Positions 24,301-34,929 of a stretch of DNA of 64,000 nucleotides are shown piece by piece (position 1 is the stretch's first letter; each line of letters begins with the position of its first letter). Made by a program: the position numbers and the translations under genes. The notes under the pieces were generated by a model. It was not told the DNA's origin and searched no databases. It saw nothing but the letters and a program-made list of their open reading frames with translations. Origin of the DNA: Glandiceps talaboti (taxonomy: Eukaryota > Hemichordata > Enteropneusta > Spengelidae); the NCBI RefSeq assembly GCF_964340395.1, contig NC_135550.1, forward strand, positions 23,574,176-23,638,175, written 5' to 3'.

Positions 24301-27300
24301 GGATGTAGGCTGCAATGTGAAGGCTTTAATCCTATGTGCTTAAATGGCTGCAATAGATTGTATGCTTCCCAGGGAGTTGAGGAAGACTTAAGGGCCATTG
24401 TGCCATTCTGATCCGAGCCAGGGGTAATAATTGTAAAGTGCTTTGAGCACGGCGTGGGAAAGTGCTATGTAAGAACCCAACATTATTATCATCATAAACT
24501 TATTGCGGTCTTTTCCTCAAAAAATAAAACTACTGTTATTTCAAAACAGTTATTGTATTTACTATTAAAAGGCTATCAAATGGAGATATTTTCTTCAGTT
24601 GTATTTAAACAAGGGTTTAATATTATTAATCCTATTTTCTTGTGTTTATGTACTTTATTCATTTGTATATTTATTTACCATTAGTATAGTTGTGAAAATG
24701 ATTTTCAGTTACTGTCCATCTTGCTATGTATTTACTTTGTAATTATATGTAGACAGGCTGAGGCCCGGTTAATGAAAATACATCAACTGAACTGAACTGA
24801 ACTAAAGACTGTCAGCAATATGCAAGAAATGGCTTGATTTTGATAACTGACCCAGTAGGTCAAGTTCAAGTTCAAAGGTCATTTCCATACATGAAAGCTT
24901 GCACTCGATTATATGGGGTTAGACACTTGAATGACTCTATGTATTGAAGTTTTTGAGTAACGCAGTAATAGATATTGATTGTTACTCCAAAGAAGGCTGC
25001 AATTCAGTAAAAAGTGAAATGAAATGAGCACTAAAAGTATTGCTTGTATACACTTTCCTTGTCCTATGTTACCTGTTGACATGATTTAAAGAGAAACTGG
25101 TAACAAATAAATAAGACAAAGTGGGCAAGAAATTGTTGGATTTTGATAACTGACCCTAAGGTCAAGGTTGAGGTCAAAGTCATAAAAGTAAGCTTGTACC
25201 TCATTAATGGGGTTAGATACTTGAAAGGAGTCTATGTACTACAAATATGGCTATCATTTGGTCTAATTTGCATATGTCGCAAAACAAAGTGACATGCATA
25301 ATATGTTCCATATGAAATGTTACCTTTGTGTCAGGTTTGAATAAAATTGAATATTGCATGTCTGAAAAATGACATATTATGGACAGGTGGAGCCCATTGT
25401 AACAGACCCCTTTGCGGAACTAAAAATTCAACATCTCTTCAGTTCATTGCTGAAGACATAATATATGACTATTTCCGGACTCTCGCAAAAAACATTGTGG
25501 TATTAAAAGGAAAGAATACCCAGGGGTGAACAAATCATTTTGTGAACTGGTGGTCCCCGGACCAGTGCCTTAAAAAATCCAGTGGTCCTGCTGAAAGAAT
25601 TAATGGTCCCAGGTCCCACTAATGTGAAACAGTAAATCTTACCAATGAATCTGTATATTCAGACGACTTTTTAACATAGTTATTAACAGTAAAGTACTGG
25701 TCCGATGGACCAGACAAGGTAAAATTTGTGTGGTCCGCCCAAAAAAAATCACTAGTCCCGGACGCAGGACCAGTGGATTTGTTCACTCCTGATACCTAAT
25801 GAATTCCCTATGTGTAATAAAAACTTTGATTTTAAGAAAACAAGATAAAATGAGTTGTTTTCTTTCACTTTCATATATGTGGATGGAAGTTGATATCAAT
25901 CAGAACTTAGGCCAAGGTGACTTCTAGGCCTCAATAGGAAACTTCTATAAAACACATGGTTGACTGAAATTTCTATTGTTATTATAATTGTCAAGCAGTT
26001 GAATATACCTGTTCATGATACTACATGGTGAGAGAATTAATCTTTTGCTGTTACTGTAGTAATGGTACAACAGGCACACATGTCATCTATTGAAAGGGGC
26101 AATCATGAATGAAGTTTGGTTAAAAAATCTTGTAATACAACTTACCAGGTGCAAGGAGTGTTGCAGCTTCTAATAGAGCCATTTCTGCTCTTAGTAGATG
26201 AAAACTATACACACTTTTTGTAAATCTCAATGTCTTCTCAGCTGAGGAGGCAAATCCTGACTGCATCATTATTCCAAAGTCCCATTCAGTTCCAGTAACA
26301 TCATCAACAACACAGTTCCTTTCTGGTATATACGTTTCTGCCATGCGGAACATTAGAACCTCCAAGATGGCAGCTTTGATAAGTACTGCTTGGTCCTCAT
26401 ATGTTAAGTAACGAAATCCTGGCAGGCATTTGGCAAACTGTACAGTCTGTCGTATAACAACCCCAAGGAGTGCCATATTGAAAACAACAAGCTGAGTTTT
26501 ATCAAATGAGTCAGTGCCTGGTGGCAGAAAGTTGCTTTGCTGTGCTGGAGTAGGAAAGGGCATTGCTATGTTCCTGCTACACTGACATGGACTGGTATCA
26601 TCATTCTCTTGTTTAACTTTTACAAAGGCAGATCCTAGGGAGGCTCCAGGGGCTCCAATTTTGTTTGAGGGAAAATCAAAATTTGAAGGGGCACCTGTCC
26701 TGTTATAATTGGATGATGATGATAATGATGATGATGATGGTGGTGGTGGTGGTGGCAATGATCCAAAGGATGCAAATCCTCCTGGTGGAAATTGTGGATG
26801 TTCTGACTTGACAGGGATTTCAAAAGGTTTGGTAAATTCTCCTCCACTTCTTTGTGCTTTGGCTTGTTCTTCAGCAAAGTATGCAGATATCCCTGTTAAT
26901 ATGGATTGCAACTTATCTGGAGTCTGTAAGAGATAAGTATCACAAAAAAAATGACATTTGTGTTGAAGAAAAAAATCATGAAATTGAAATGTCCTTTGAA
27001 GACACTTTTAGAATTTCAATTAACCTCATGGTGACTGGGATGACATATACTGTACAATAAATTCCCTTTGATACACTGAACTTGGTATACATAGTCATCT
27101 TTATTGAACTCAAGTCTTGCTTTTTAAAAGAAATACCAACTGTGTGGGAGCTACTGACAAACCATCTTTAAGAATCGTGGGATTCCAACTATGATAACTT
27201 CCTATATCATCATTGAACTCAATGTCCAGTGTATTGCTCCATTGTGTTCCCTGATGCTCTAGCATCATCTAAATGGGAAAACCTTTGGTCATGACACATC

Positions 27301-30300
27301 ACAGATACCCTAAGTTCTTTGTCTGGACACTCTTGTATCGGCAAAGATTAGATGACTTGTTATGTCATCACAACAGGTTTTCCAATACATCCTTGCAGGA
27401 ATTGTCAAAATGGCAATCCCACAGACATTAGAAAGAATGTCTCTGACTAAACACATTCCAAGTGCAGTAGAGCTTACATGATTTCAAAGTTGAATATTAA
27501 AATTTAATACCCAGGTGCTATTTTACCACCCAAAACCATGTGTAAGTTGATAGCAGTAATCCCTAGTATTATTATCTATGTACAAAACACCATTATTTTA
27601 CTATTGCTATGGATGTGGTCTTGTTACTAGGCAAATATGTTCATTTTATGATTGTTAATCCACTTGCCTATCCATCCCTGTTATCTTTGCAAATACACTT
27701 GATCATTTGATTTTTGCTGTGGACATAATCTTGTTGTTAGGCATACAACACTTGTTCCTTTTTTCAATGCTTATATCCATTTGCCTATCAATCCCCGTTG
27801 TTATCTTTGCAATATATAACACAATTTAGCTGTTGCTATGGGCATGGTCTAGTTGCTAAGCATATTTCCATACATTTAAAAATTGTTTATTCATTTGTCT
27901 ACCCAATAATGTTGTCTTTGCAAAATCCACTGGCATTTGGCTGTTGCATGGTCATGGTCGCTAGGGACTGTTGTGTCAATATTTCTTATACAGGATCTGA
28001 AGATTGACACCTCTAGAAACATAGCCATCAAATTTCATCCACCCAGTTGTGTTTGAGATATATCTGTACGACCAAAATATACATTTGTAGACCTACTTTA
28101 CATATCACTTACGGGATCATCATATCTTGAATAATTCACGTACATAAAAAATTTTTCAGGATCAGATTAGAAACATAATCTGGGTTTCATCTCATATTCA
28201 GCCTCATACTAATCTCAGATCAGTTGACACCCAAAGAAATCTGTCAAACTTGGAATAATAGTCAAGATTATACAAAATAGTTCTACTTTTACATTACATC
28301 CACTTGATGCAAGTGGGAATGGAATACCTCTGCTTGTACATTGTTTATTTTGAAAAATTACCTGAAATAGAGATAAAAGTTTGTCACTGAGACATTCATA
28401 AACATAAGTTCAGCTCATGCACGTTTTGATGGTTGACATGTATTTTCCAATAATGTACCTCGGAAAGTACCCAAAGAAGTCAGCCAAATGCTGTTTTCCT
28501 ATTTATGGCCAGAACATGCATAAATGCAAAATTTGAGATGCTTTGTAATGTACATCAAGACATTTGAAAATGCAAGAAGACCAGTATAAACTTAATTGCT
28601 TGACTGATTATCATGTTATTGTGAATTTATGGATCTCAGAGACTAATATTGATTGGGTATACGACAATCTCATTCTGAGACCATCTGTACATATGTGAAC
28701 AATTCTCCATTTACACATCTCCAGAAACATCCCAACCAAATTTCAGCCCATTCTGCCCAGTAGTTTTGACCATGATTTCAACCAAAAAGTTACAATTTTT
28801 AGAACTAATTTGCATATCACTGATGGCGTCATCATGTTCTAAATAAAATCTTCATCTACACATTTCCAGAAACATCCCCTCCAAATTTCAGCCCAATCTG
28901 CCCTGTAGTTTCTGAATTTATGATTTTTGATCAAAAAGTCCCATTTTGAGCCCTAATTTACATATAAGTGATGGAAGAACCATCATGTCATGAACAGTTC
29001 TTCATCACACTTTGCTAAAGAACATTCCAATCATTATAGTACTAACTTGGATAAATGTTTGAGTGTCAAGAGCCTTATGAGACTAATTGATGTAGCATAT
29101 CCATGGGATCACTTTGGATGCTACTTTCCCTACATAACCACAAGGGAATGCCAATTATTCAGAAATTTACCCCATCGATAAATCATTGTCATGGTAACAT
29201 CAATTTCTATTGATTGGATTCCTCTGTACAATCCAGAGGCAATGACTATAGAAATAACTGTAAATGGCAACATAATGTATTAAAGAAACATTACTGGCTT
29301 TTCTGAGGGTATATGCAACTGCTTACTCAATAGCTTAAAACCATGAGGATCTGAACTTTTATACAGGCATGTTGCTGAGAAGGAAAACAGTTTACATATC
29401 ATTGTTTGACTGAAAAGAAATGAGTTCTGAATATTGCAAGATTTGGGTCAAGATTTCTTGAACCAACCAGCACTATATGTTATCAATAGGGAGTAAAAAA
29501 GTACCTCATAATGCTCTAACTTCAATATGGTTTGTGTGTGTGTGTGGCAAGCTGAGAATGTAAATGAAACATTGAAATCATGCATATTATCAAGTTATAT
29601 TTGGGTCAGTAATCTACAGAACCATGGCAATTACCCTCAAGAACATTTTAAAGAGGTCATATCACTAAGCATAATAAGTATGCTCAATACAGCATCATAA
29701 ATCTTCAATTAATGCATTAAATGTACTTTATGACGAATTACTTTTAGTGTCATTTTCTGCCATTTTTCATTTGTTAATGGTTGTATATCAGTGTTTTAGG
29801 CTTCAATAATGTACATTTTTATGAGTTTTTGTCTCTAAGGGGTTCTAGCTAATGAGGCTGTCCTGATAAGTTTAATGAAATTATATCCCTTATTGGATTG
29901 AATTTAATTTTAACACAAATATTTCTATACTGCAGCTATATTTTTGATTTTTTAAAAATACAACAGTAGCAAAAATACAATCATCAAAGACATAATGGTA
30001 TCATTACTATGGTTACAGAAGACAGATAAAGATATGTTCTGGGACAAGAGAAATTTCCATTTTGTGCTGTCCCTGGAAATACTGTACACTTTGTCTAATA
30101 TGGTAGATCAATATACTTATTCCTGCCTCCTGTCAACAGACAGTTTGATATTATTCCCCAATATGTTTCTTTGTTTTACCTAAGGAAAACATGAGAGACC
30201 TGCAAAGGGCCTTGTCAGTTTGAGTCAAAGACAAGAGGTTGCAAACCTTCAAGAGTTTTCTGACTGAATGAAGAAAGTACTAGGAATTATTACATTATGC

Positions 30301-32653
30301 ATATATATATAGCCACAGATTACTTGCACTGGTGCATACTGGTGCAAACTAGTGATATTTTCACTGCAGTGCAATACCGAACAAGTTATTGCATGCCTGC
30401 ATGCAAATGAGGATGCAGTCGTTCTTTACACACAGAATCATGTGACTGCGATTATTTTTATGATTTTAGATTGATTTTTGTGGAAATTTCCCATTTCAGA
30501 TAAACATATATAATAATAATAGAACCCCCATGTCATGAGAGTTCCAGTGTGGGTACTCAGGGGTATCTGCACTTGTGTTTGCAGTGTGTTCTACTGCACT
30601 TATGTGCAGAACACTACAAGCACTCATGCAAATACCCCAAGCGGTGAGTACACCACACTTGCACTTACATGTCATGAGGTTCTGTCATATAATATGATTA
30701 TACCTGCACAAACATAATTGACGAAAAACTACTTTGAATGTTTTGACTCATATTTCAATACTGACGAATGAGTTACAATTGACACAGTGCATTGTCGAGA
30801 AGTAGTACGATTGGGGCAAAAATCCCATATTTTTTGTTTGAAAACATTCAACTTGATTTGCATGTGCTATAATACTTACTATAAGCTCTCTATGAAGTTT
30901 TCGTGATAGTTCTAAACCATTACAGACTGTGTCCAGTAAATCTTGATGTTCGATACTTAATTCTGCCCCAAAGTCTTCACAGGAAGATGTTGATTCTGGA
31001 TTAACGGAAACAGTTGATGGTAGTGGTGCTGGCGGTGGTGGTGTAGGAAGAGGAGATAGTTCTTCTCTCTTCCTCCTAGCTTTCCTTACTAGAGGTTTTC
31101 TTGTTTCCAATCGTTTGTCATCCCATACTCCTGTAATTATTAATCATTTTCTAATAATTAAATGTGTTTTCCTCCACATTTATGTGTTATGGTACATTAT
31201 TTATATTGATCTTTCATAATTTATGTGTGACCTGTGATGCTTGGTTTTTAATATATGTGTGTGGCCTGATGGTGCTCAATTAATAACATGGTGAAAGCTT
31301 GTCAGAAATTTTGGAAACTCTTTGAGTTGAGTTTTATTGAGCCCATTCAGTTTTCACTTGTGTTTATGTGTATATGTATTTTAACAATCACATCATTTTA
31401 ACTTAAACAAATTGAATGTGTAATGGCACATTAAAGAAAAACCAATATGAAGAAATAAAGCCATTTTTGTAACTAGTGAGTCGTAAGATGCCAGTCTTTA
31501 CAGTAAGAAGAAGTACAATGTATTCATACACACATTTAACCTGTGTATGGAGACAATTTGTTATAAACAGCTATTCAATTGGGATTTCCATCTTTCCCAT
31601 GTATAAGGTTGAAAAATAATGAGAGTCCTAGGGGATCCATTTATCTTTTCCAAAAGTATTTGGTACATTTTCGAGTAGTTCAAAGTTTTTTTTTCCCAAT
31701 TTCTTTTCTTTTTTTTCAGTTTTAGATGTAATATTTCACCACTCCAAAATTTAGAACAATATTTCATGAGTACAGACTTTGGACTACCCAAGTACAGTAC
31801 AGAATGTACACAACCAGATTTAAACTGAATGTCTTCTGTAAAGACAGTCATTAAATTTTCGTTTCTCCACACAACAATAATTGTTTGAGTGCAAAATTGT
31901 TAGCTATAGCTATCATACATGATAGACCACTTAAATTGGCAAATAGTTATGCCAAACTATAAGAACTCCGACAGACTATATAAAGTCAGTTGGGTAAGTA
32001 GTCTTTTGCATGAGAGGAAACATGTATAAAAGCAAGACCTATTGAGACATAAAAACTGGAGACAAACTTATTTAAAAATTCATCTATAGTTTTAATTCAA
32101 CAACAAACTGTTTGTTAACGCTGTCGAGAATACAAACCCCTTTCTGGAGGCAATTGCTGTTGATAAGAAGATTCCTCTGCACAAGCTTTTAAATGGTAAA
32201 AAAGTCTGAAGAAAGTTGGTCTTTCATATTTATTGCTATTAAAGTTCAACAACAGTTTCCTAATGACCATTTCAATCTGCTCATGTGAGAAACTTAAATT
32301 CTTAAATATATAGATGTTTGCTAGACATTAATTCTATAGCTGAATTTTTTATCAAATATTTTAGGTAATTTTTAAGTAGATTTTGACTCACTTTCAGGTT
32401 TCATCCCGACATCGAGACATTTATTAAGTCGACAGGCTGGGCAGTGTCGCCGTGTATATAAGTCCATAACACAGTTCCCTCCTTCTTCACATGAAAATTT
32501 TGCCTTACTTTTAATTTTACGTCCAAAGAAACTTTTGCAGCTTTCACAGGACACCACACCATAGTGGAGACCACTGGCCTTGTCGCTACACACCAAACAA
32601 CGTAGTTGTCCATAATCAGTGGTTGAAGTCTGTTGTAGCATGATTCTAAATAT
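21096..32653 (-). CDS. Nuclear receptor (NR1-like), four coding exons, 521 aa
   Basis: A ligand-type transcription factor of the nuclear receptor superfamily. Exons 32653-32392, 31130-30880, 26923-26146 and 21382-21096 join with GT/AG introns of 1261, 3956 and 4763 bp in phases 1, 0 and 1. I start it at the ATG at 32641; the exon is open four codons further to its acceptor, so an upstream coding exon is possible. Domains: C4/C4 zinc fingers at residues 15-80, basic hinge at about 84-106, Pro/Ser/Thr-rich stretch at about 107-130, predicted H1 at about 138-165, a Pro/Ser/Gly-rich insert at about 192-305, LBD core at about 308-495 with FAKCLPGFRYLTYEDQ at 330-345, and AF-2 core PLIAEIF at 497-503. 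The P-box CESCKS is unusual; HR96/DAF-12-type receptors have CESCKA. The LBD signature and helix 10 recall the TR/RAR/PPAR side of NR1. Subfamily is unresolved and the ligand unknown. Confidence 0.9.
21480..21830. repeat. AGGTCA-containing tandem repeat, block 2 (receptor intron 3)
   Basis: One and a half units of the same family as block 1, with 'gataattgacctcaaaggtca' near 21550 and a second AAAGGTCAAGGT near 21583. It is cut by the LINE that starts near 21835; unit sequence resumes after the LINE at about 24810, so the LINE appears to have inserted into this repeat. Confidence 0.6.
23851..24130 (+). repeat. Four tandem 70-bp units inside the LINE
   Basis: The unit tgtcctctatataatgatat + tagagatgaattctttccat + cactgagaacacatacatat + gaacataaac recurs at about 23853, 23923, 23993 and 24063. 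Units 2-4 are almost identical; the first is slightly diverged. It derives from the coding part for the LINE C-terminus, and 70 is not a multiple of 3, so the duplication arose after the element lost function or destroyed its frame. Confidence 0.9.
24131..24494 (+). mobile_element. tRNA-derived SINE nested in the LINE
   Basis: The head has a pol III promoter: an A-box-like ttggtgagtggttagcg near 24143 and a canonical B box ggttcgagccc at 24187-24197, properly spaced. A tRNA-unrelated body of about 250 bases follows, then 'gtaaagtgctttgagcac' and 'gtgctatgtaagaa' near the end, and an A/T-rich microsatellite tail (cattattatcatcat). The LINE reading continues after it (cataaact on both sides), so the SINE split the LINE. 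Confidence 0.85.
24810..25515. repeat. AGGTCA-containing tandem repeat, block 3 (receptor intron 3)
   Basis: Two to three units of the same family. AGGTCA-type direct repeats lie at 24857-24881 and 25159-25182. It ends with 'gagcccattgtaacagaccc' and 'ctttgcggaactaaaaa' near 25390-25425, the usual tail. The 60-codon ORF at 25347 is inside this tail and not a gene. Confidence 0.6.
25521..25791. mobile_element. 271-bp MITE with CAGGGGTG ends and atacc target duplication
   Basis: The ends caggggtgaacaaatc (25521-25536) and gatttgttcactcctg (25776-25791) are inverted with one mismatch in 16. The flanking atacc at 25516-25520 and 25792-25796 is a likely target-site duplication. Further inner symmetry is seen in 'ctggtggtcc' and 'ggaccagtgg'. 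There is no coding capacity. The CAGGGGTG start recalls hAT elements, but those normally make 8-bp duplications; superfamily left open. Confidence 0.75.
26146..26923 (-). CDS. Receptor exon 3: H1-H3 insert and core ligand-binding domain
   Basis: The acceptor is ...tatctcttacag|ACTCCAG and the donor CCTG|gtaagt, phase 0 in and phase 1 out. The exon begins TPDKLQSILTG, then carries an insert of more than 100 residues with runs of Pro (224-229) and Ser (230-238) and two VKxE motifs, VKSE (205-208) and VKQE (270-273), matching the SUMO consensus. The core follows with the H3-H5 signature (FAKCLPGF, YEDQ, LIKAAILEVL). The Pro and Ser runs come from (CAC/CAT)n-like codons, which also leave open antisense frames that are not genes. 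Confidence 0.92.
27280..28010. repeat. Diverged tandem repeat in receptor intron 2 (gttgctatgg type)
   Basis: Three to four units of about 125 bp contain 'ttgctatggatgtggtcttgtt'-like and 'tccacttgcctatccatccc'-like text (near 27600, 27720, 27840, 27940). A related start is seen at 57130-57360 (gtcaagtgcagtggagctt, compare agtgcagtagagctt near 27460). Probably part of an interspersed element. Confidence 0.55.
28000..29000. repeat. Diverged tandem repeat in receptor intron 2 (aacatcccaaccaaatttca type)
   Basis: Units of about 170 bp are built round 'ccagaaacatccc..ccaaatttcagccca', 'gatttttgatcaaaaagt' and 'aatttgcatatcactgatgg', near 28010, 28720 and 28860. No coding sense. Style matches other tandem-repeat elements in the window. 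Confidence 0.55.
30508..30714. repeat. Imperfect 200-bp palindrome in receptor intron 2
   Basis: The left arm with catgtcatgagag, agtgtgggtactcaggggta and tgcacttgtg is mirrored by the right arm with taccccaagcggtgagtaca, ccacactt and catgtcatgagg. The centre is near 30595-30605. It lies about 170 bases downstream of the exon 2 donor in the receptor's sense. Probably a small fold-back MITE. Confidence 0.65.
30880..31130 (-). CDS. Receptor exon 2: C-terminal extension, hinge and helix 1
   Basis: The acceptor is ...aataattacag|GAGTATGG and the donor CTTATA|gtaagt, entering in phase 1 and leaving in phase 0. Joined to the previous exon it reads GMKPERVWDDKRLE, a natural continuation of a nuclear-receptor second finger. 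Next come a basic stretch RKARRKREE (a likely nuclear localisation signal), a Pro-rich run, and an amphipathic stretch starting SIEHQDLLDTVCNGLELSRK that fits ligand-binding-domain helix 1. Confidence 0.88.
32392..32653 (-). CDS. Receptor exon 1 of the visible set: DNA-binding domain
   Basis: The acceptor is a pyrimidine-rich ...ttctgttgcag ending at 32654; the donor is A|gtgagt at 32392/32391, phase 1. The exon holds the short N-terminal region and both zinc fingers uninterrupted: C15, C18, C32, C35 (spacing 2-13-2) and C51, C57, C67, C70 (5-9-2). The P-box is C32-E-S-C-K-S37 and the D-box loop is EEGGN. The usual FFRR after the P-box is FFGR, with Gly40 in place of the first Arg. ATG at 32641-32639 is codon 5 of the exon and the only Met ahead of the fingers; the acceptor shows that at least one more exon, perhaps 5' UTR only, lies upstream. 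Confidence 0.92.
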
Positions 32654-33204
32654 CTGCAACAGAACAAAACAGTGAAATATTAAAATATTATAATATTATA
32701 ATAGTTGTCATGAGTTTGTTGACTAAATTAAGATCAGTCCAACTATAGAGAGAGCACAGTGTGGGAAGATCTAGTCTAGTAACTATACATGTGGTCATTT
32801 TTTATGATCTCCCTCTCTACCGTACAGTCAAATGGTTTTCTTTAGCGTGATATTCTGTTCTTACCATCGACAGCAGTAGTTTATTAATAATTTGCTAGTG
32901 GAGCATTGATATAAATGTGATAACATTATCATGTCCTCATGTGTATGCCAACTGTGATAGATTACTATATTAACATGCACTGTTCACCCTTTCCCCAGCA
33001 GGAAAAGGTTAACTAGATTTTCACTTGAATTTGTCCATTTGACTATTGGTGGAAAGAAAGATCTACAAGGCAACCACATGTATTGTTACCAAACTAGGGA
33101 AGACCTGTTTCCCGTCATGAATTGTCTTTACTGGTAACTACTCGTCTTTACTTGTTAGGACGCGTAATTACGATGTTTTTTATTTTGATGTTGCCCCTAA
33201 TACA

Positions 33205-34840
33205 TGTACATTTCTGTGTTTCACCCATACCCCACACATACACATAATACTGTTCATATTTCTGTGTTTCACCCATACCTCACACATACACATAATACTG
33301 TTCATATTTCTGTGTTTCACCCATACCCCACACATACACATAATACTGTTCACATTTCTGTGCTTCACCCATACCCCACACATACACATAATACTGTTCA
33401 CATTTCTGTGTTTCACCCATTACCTCACACATACACATAATACTGTTCATATTTCTGTGTTTCACCCATACCTCACCCATACACATAATACTGTTCATAT
33501 TTCTGTGTTTCACCCATACCCCACACATACACATAATACTGTTCACATTTCTGTGTTTCACCCATTACCTCACACATACACATAATACTGTTCATATTTC
33601 TGTGTTTCACCCATACCCCACACATACACATAATACTGTTCACATTTCTGTGTTTCACCCATACCCCACCCATACACATAATACTGTTCACATTTCTGTG
33701 TTTCACCCATACCTCACACATACACATAATACTGTTCACATTTCTGTGTTTCACCCATACCCCACACATACACATAATACTGTTCATATTTCTGTGTTTC
33801 ACCCATATCCCACCCATACACATAATACTGTTCATATTTCTGTGTTTCACCCATACCTCACCCATACACATAATACTGTTCATATTTCTGTGTTTCACCC
33901 ATACCTCACCCATACACATAATACTGTTCATATTTCTGTGTTTCACCCATACCTCACCCATACACATAATACTGTTCATATTTCTGTGTTTCACCCATAC
34001 CCCACACATACACATAATACTGTTCACATTTCTGTGTTTCACCCATACCTCACACATACACATAATACTGTTCATATTTCTGTGTTTCACCCATACCTCA
34101 CACATACACATAATACTGTTCACATTTCTGTGTTTCACCCATACCCCACACATACACATAATACTGTTCACATTTCTGTGTTTCACCCATACCCCACACA
34201 TGCACATAATACTGTTCACATTTCTGTGTTTCACCCATACCCCACACATACACATAATACTGTTCACATTTCTGTGTTTCACCCATACCCCACACATACA
34301 CATAATACTGTTCACATTTCTGTGTTTCACCCATACCCCACACATACACATAATACTGTTCACATTTCTGTGTTTCACCCATACCCCACACATACACATA
34401 ATACTGTTCATATTTCTGTGTTTCACCCATACCCCACACATACACATAATACTGTTCATATTTCTGTGTTTCACCCATACCCCACACATACACATATTAT
34501 ACTGTTCACATTTCTGTGTTTTACCCATACCTCACACATACACATAATACTGTTCACATTTCTGTGTTTTACCCATACCCCACACATACATATAATACTG
34601 TTCACATTTCTGTGTTTCACCCATACCTCACACATACACATATTATACTGTTCACATTTCTGTGTTTTACCCATACCCCACACATACACATAATACTGTT
34701 CATATTTCTGTGTTTTACCCATACCCCACACATACAATGTACACATATTATACTGTTCACATTTCTGTGTTTTACCCATACCCCACCCATACATGTACAT
34801 ACACATAATAATACATTTCTGTGTTTCACCCATTCTCCCC
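33205..34840. repeat. 48-bp minisatellite, about 34 copies
   Basis: The unit is tttctgtgtttcacccatac + cccacacatacacataatac + tgttcaca; starts at 33211, 33259 and 33307 show an exact 48-bp period. Main variants are c/t in ccccac/cctcac, a/c in cacaca/caccca and tat/cac before ttctg. The distal end (34490 on) has small insertions. Since 48 is 16 codons, frames on both strands stay open for hundreds of codons (HISVFHPYPTHTHNTV, and the minus-strand counterpart); these are not genes. It lies 0.5 kb upstream of the receptor DBD exon, in its first intron or promoter region. Confidence 0.95.
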
Positions 34841-34929
34841 CCCCCCACCCACCACACACATTGTAACTCCAATAGTGTCTGTTCCCCCTGCATGACATTT
34901 ACAACAGCTTCTCTACAGCTCAAAAGACA

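Larger units (their letters stand above)
21835..24805 (+). mobile_element. Degenerate non-LTR retrotransposon (LINE) with reverse transcriptase
   Basis: Successive frames with stops and shifts give reverse-transcriptase blocks: KKAPGPEGLL and NNYRGISLLS in 22078-22671, then AEAQAGFLKGYCTID, a relic of the catalytic region near 22690-22860 (FDRVNHDLFW), then ISLSKSK-like and YNYLGMSISSRLSW at 22998-23303. Near 23820-24060 it shows the terminal 'CP..DEFFPSL' stretch. The 3' end near 24750-24800 carries a (TGAAC)n tail. It lies antisense to the receptor inside intron 3, is clearly dead, and a SINE is nested in its 3' part. A further fragment of the same family is at 38610-38690. Confidence 0.8.

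Noticed and set aside
26635-26936. ORFs overlapping receptor exon 3 on both strands (poly-His and poly-Asp/Gly)
   Set aside because: Frame and strand shadows of the Pro/Ser-coding tract; the receptor frame has the domain match and splice sites.
27798-29181. Small ORFs in receptor intron 2 as extra exons
   Set aside because: Exons 2 and 3 join in phase without them, and the sequence is diverged tandem repeat.
32401-32667. Second minus-strand ORF over the receptor DBD exon
   Set aside because: Wrong frame; the other frame contains both complete zinc fingers.
33180-34923. Long repeat-protein ORFs on both strands (HISVFHPYPTHTHNTV and its minus-strand counterpart)
   Set aside because: 48-bp minisatellite, 16 codons per unit, open on both strands at once; not evidence of a repeat protein.
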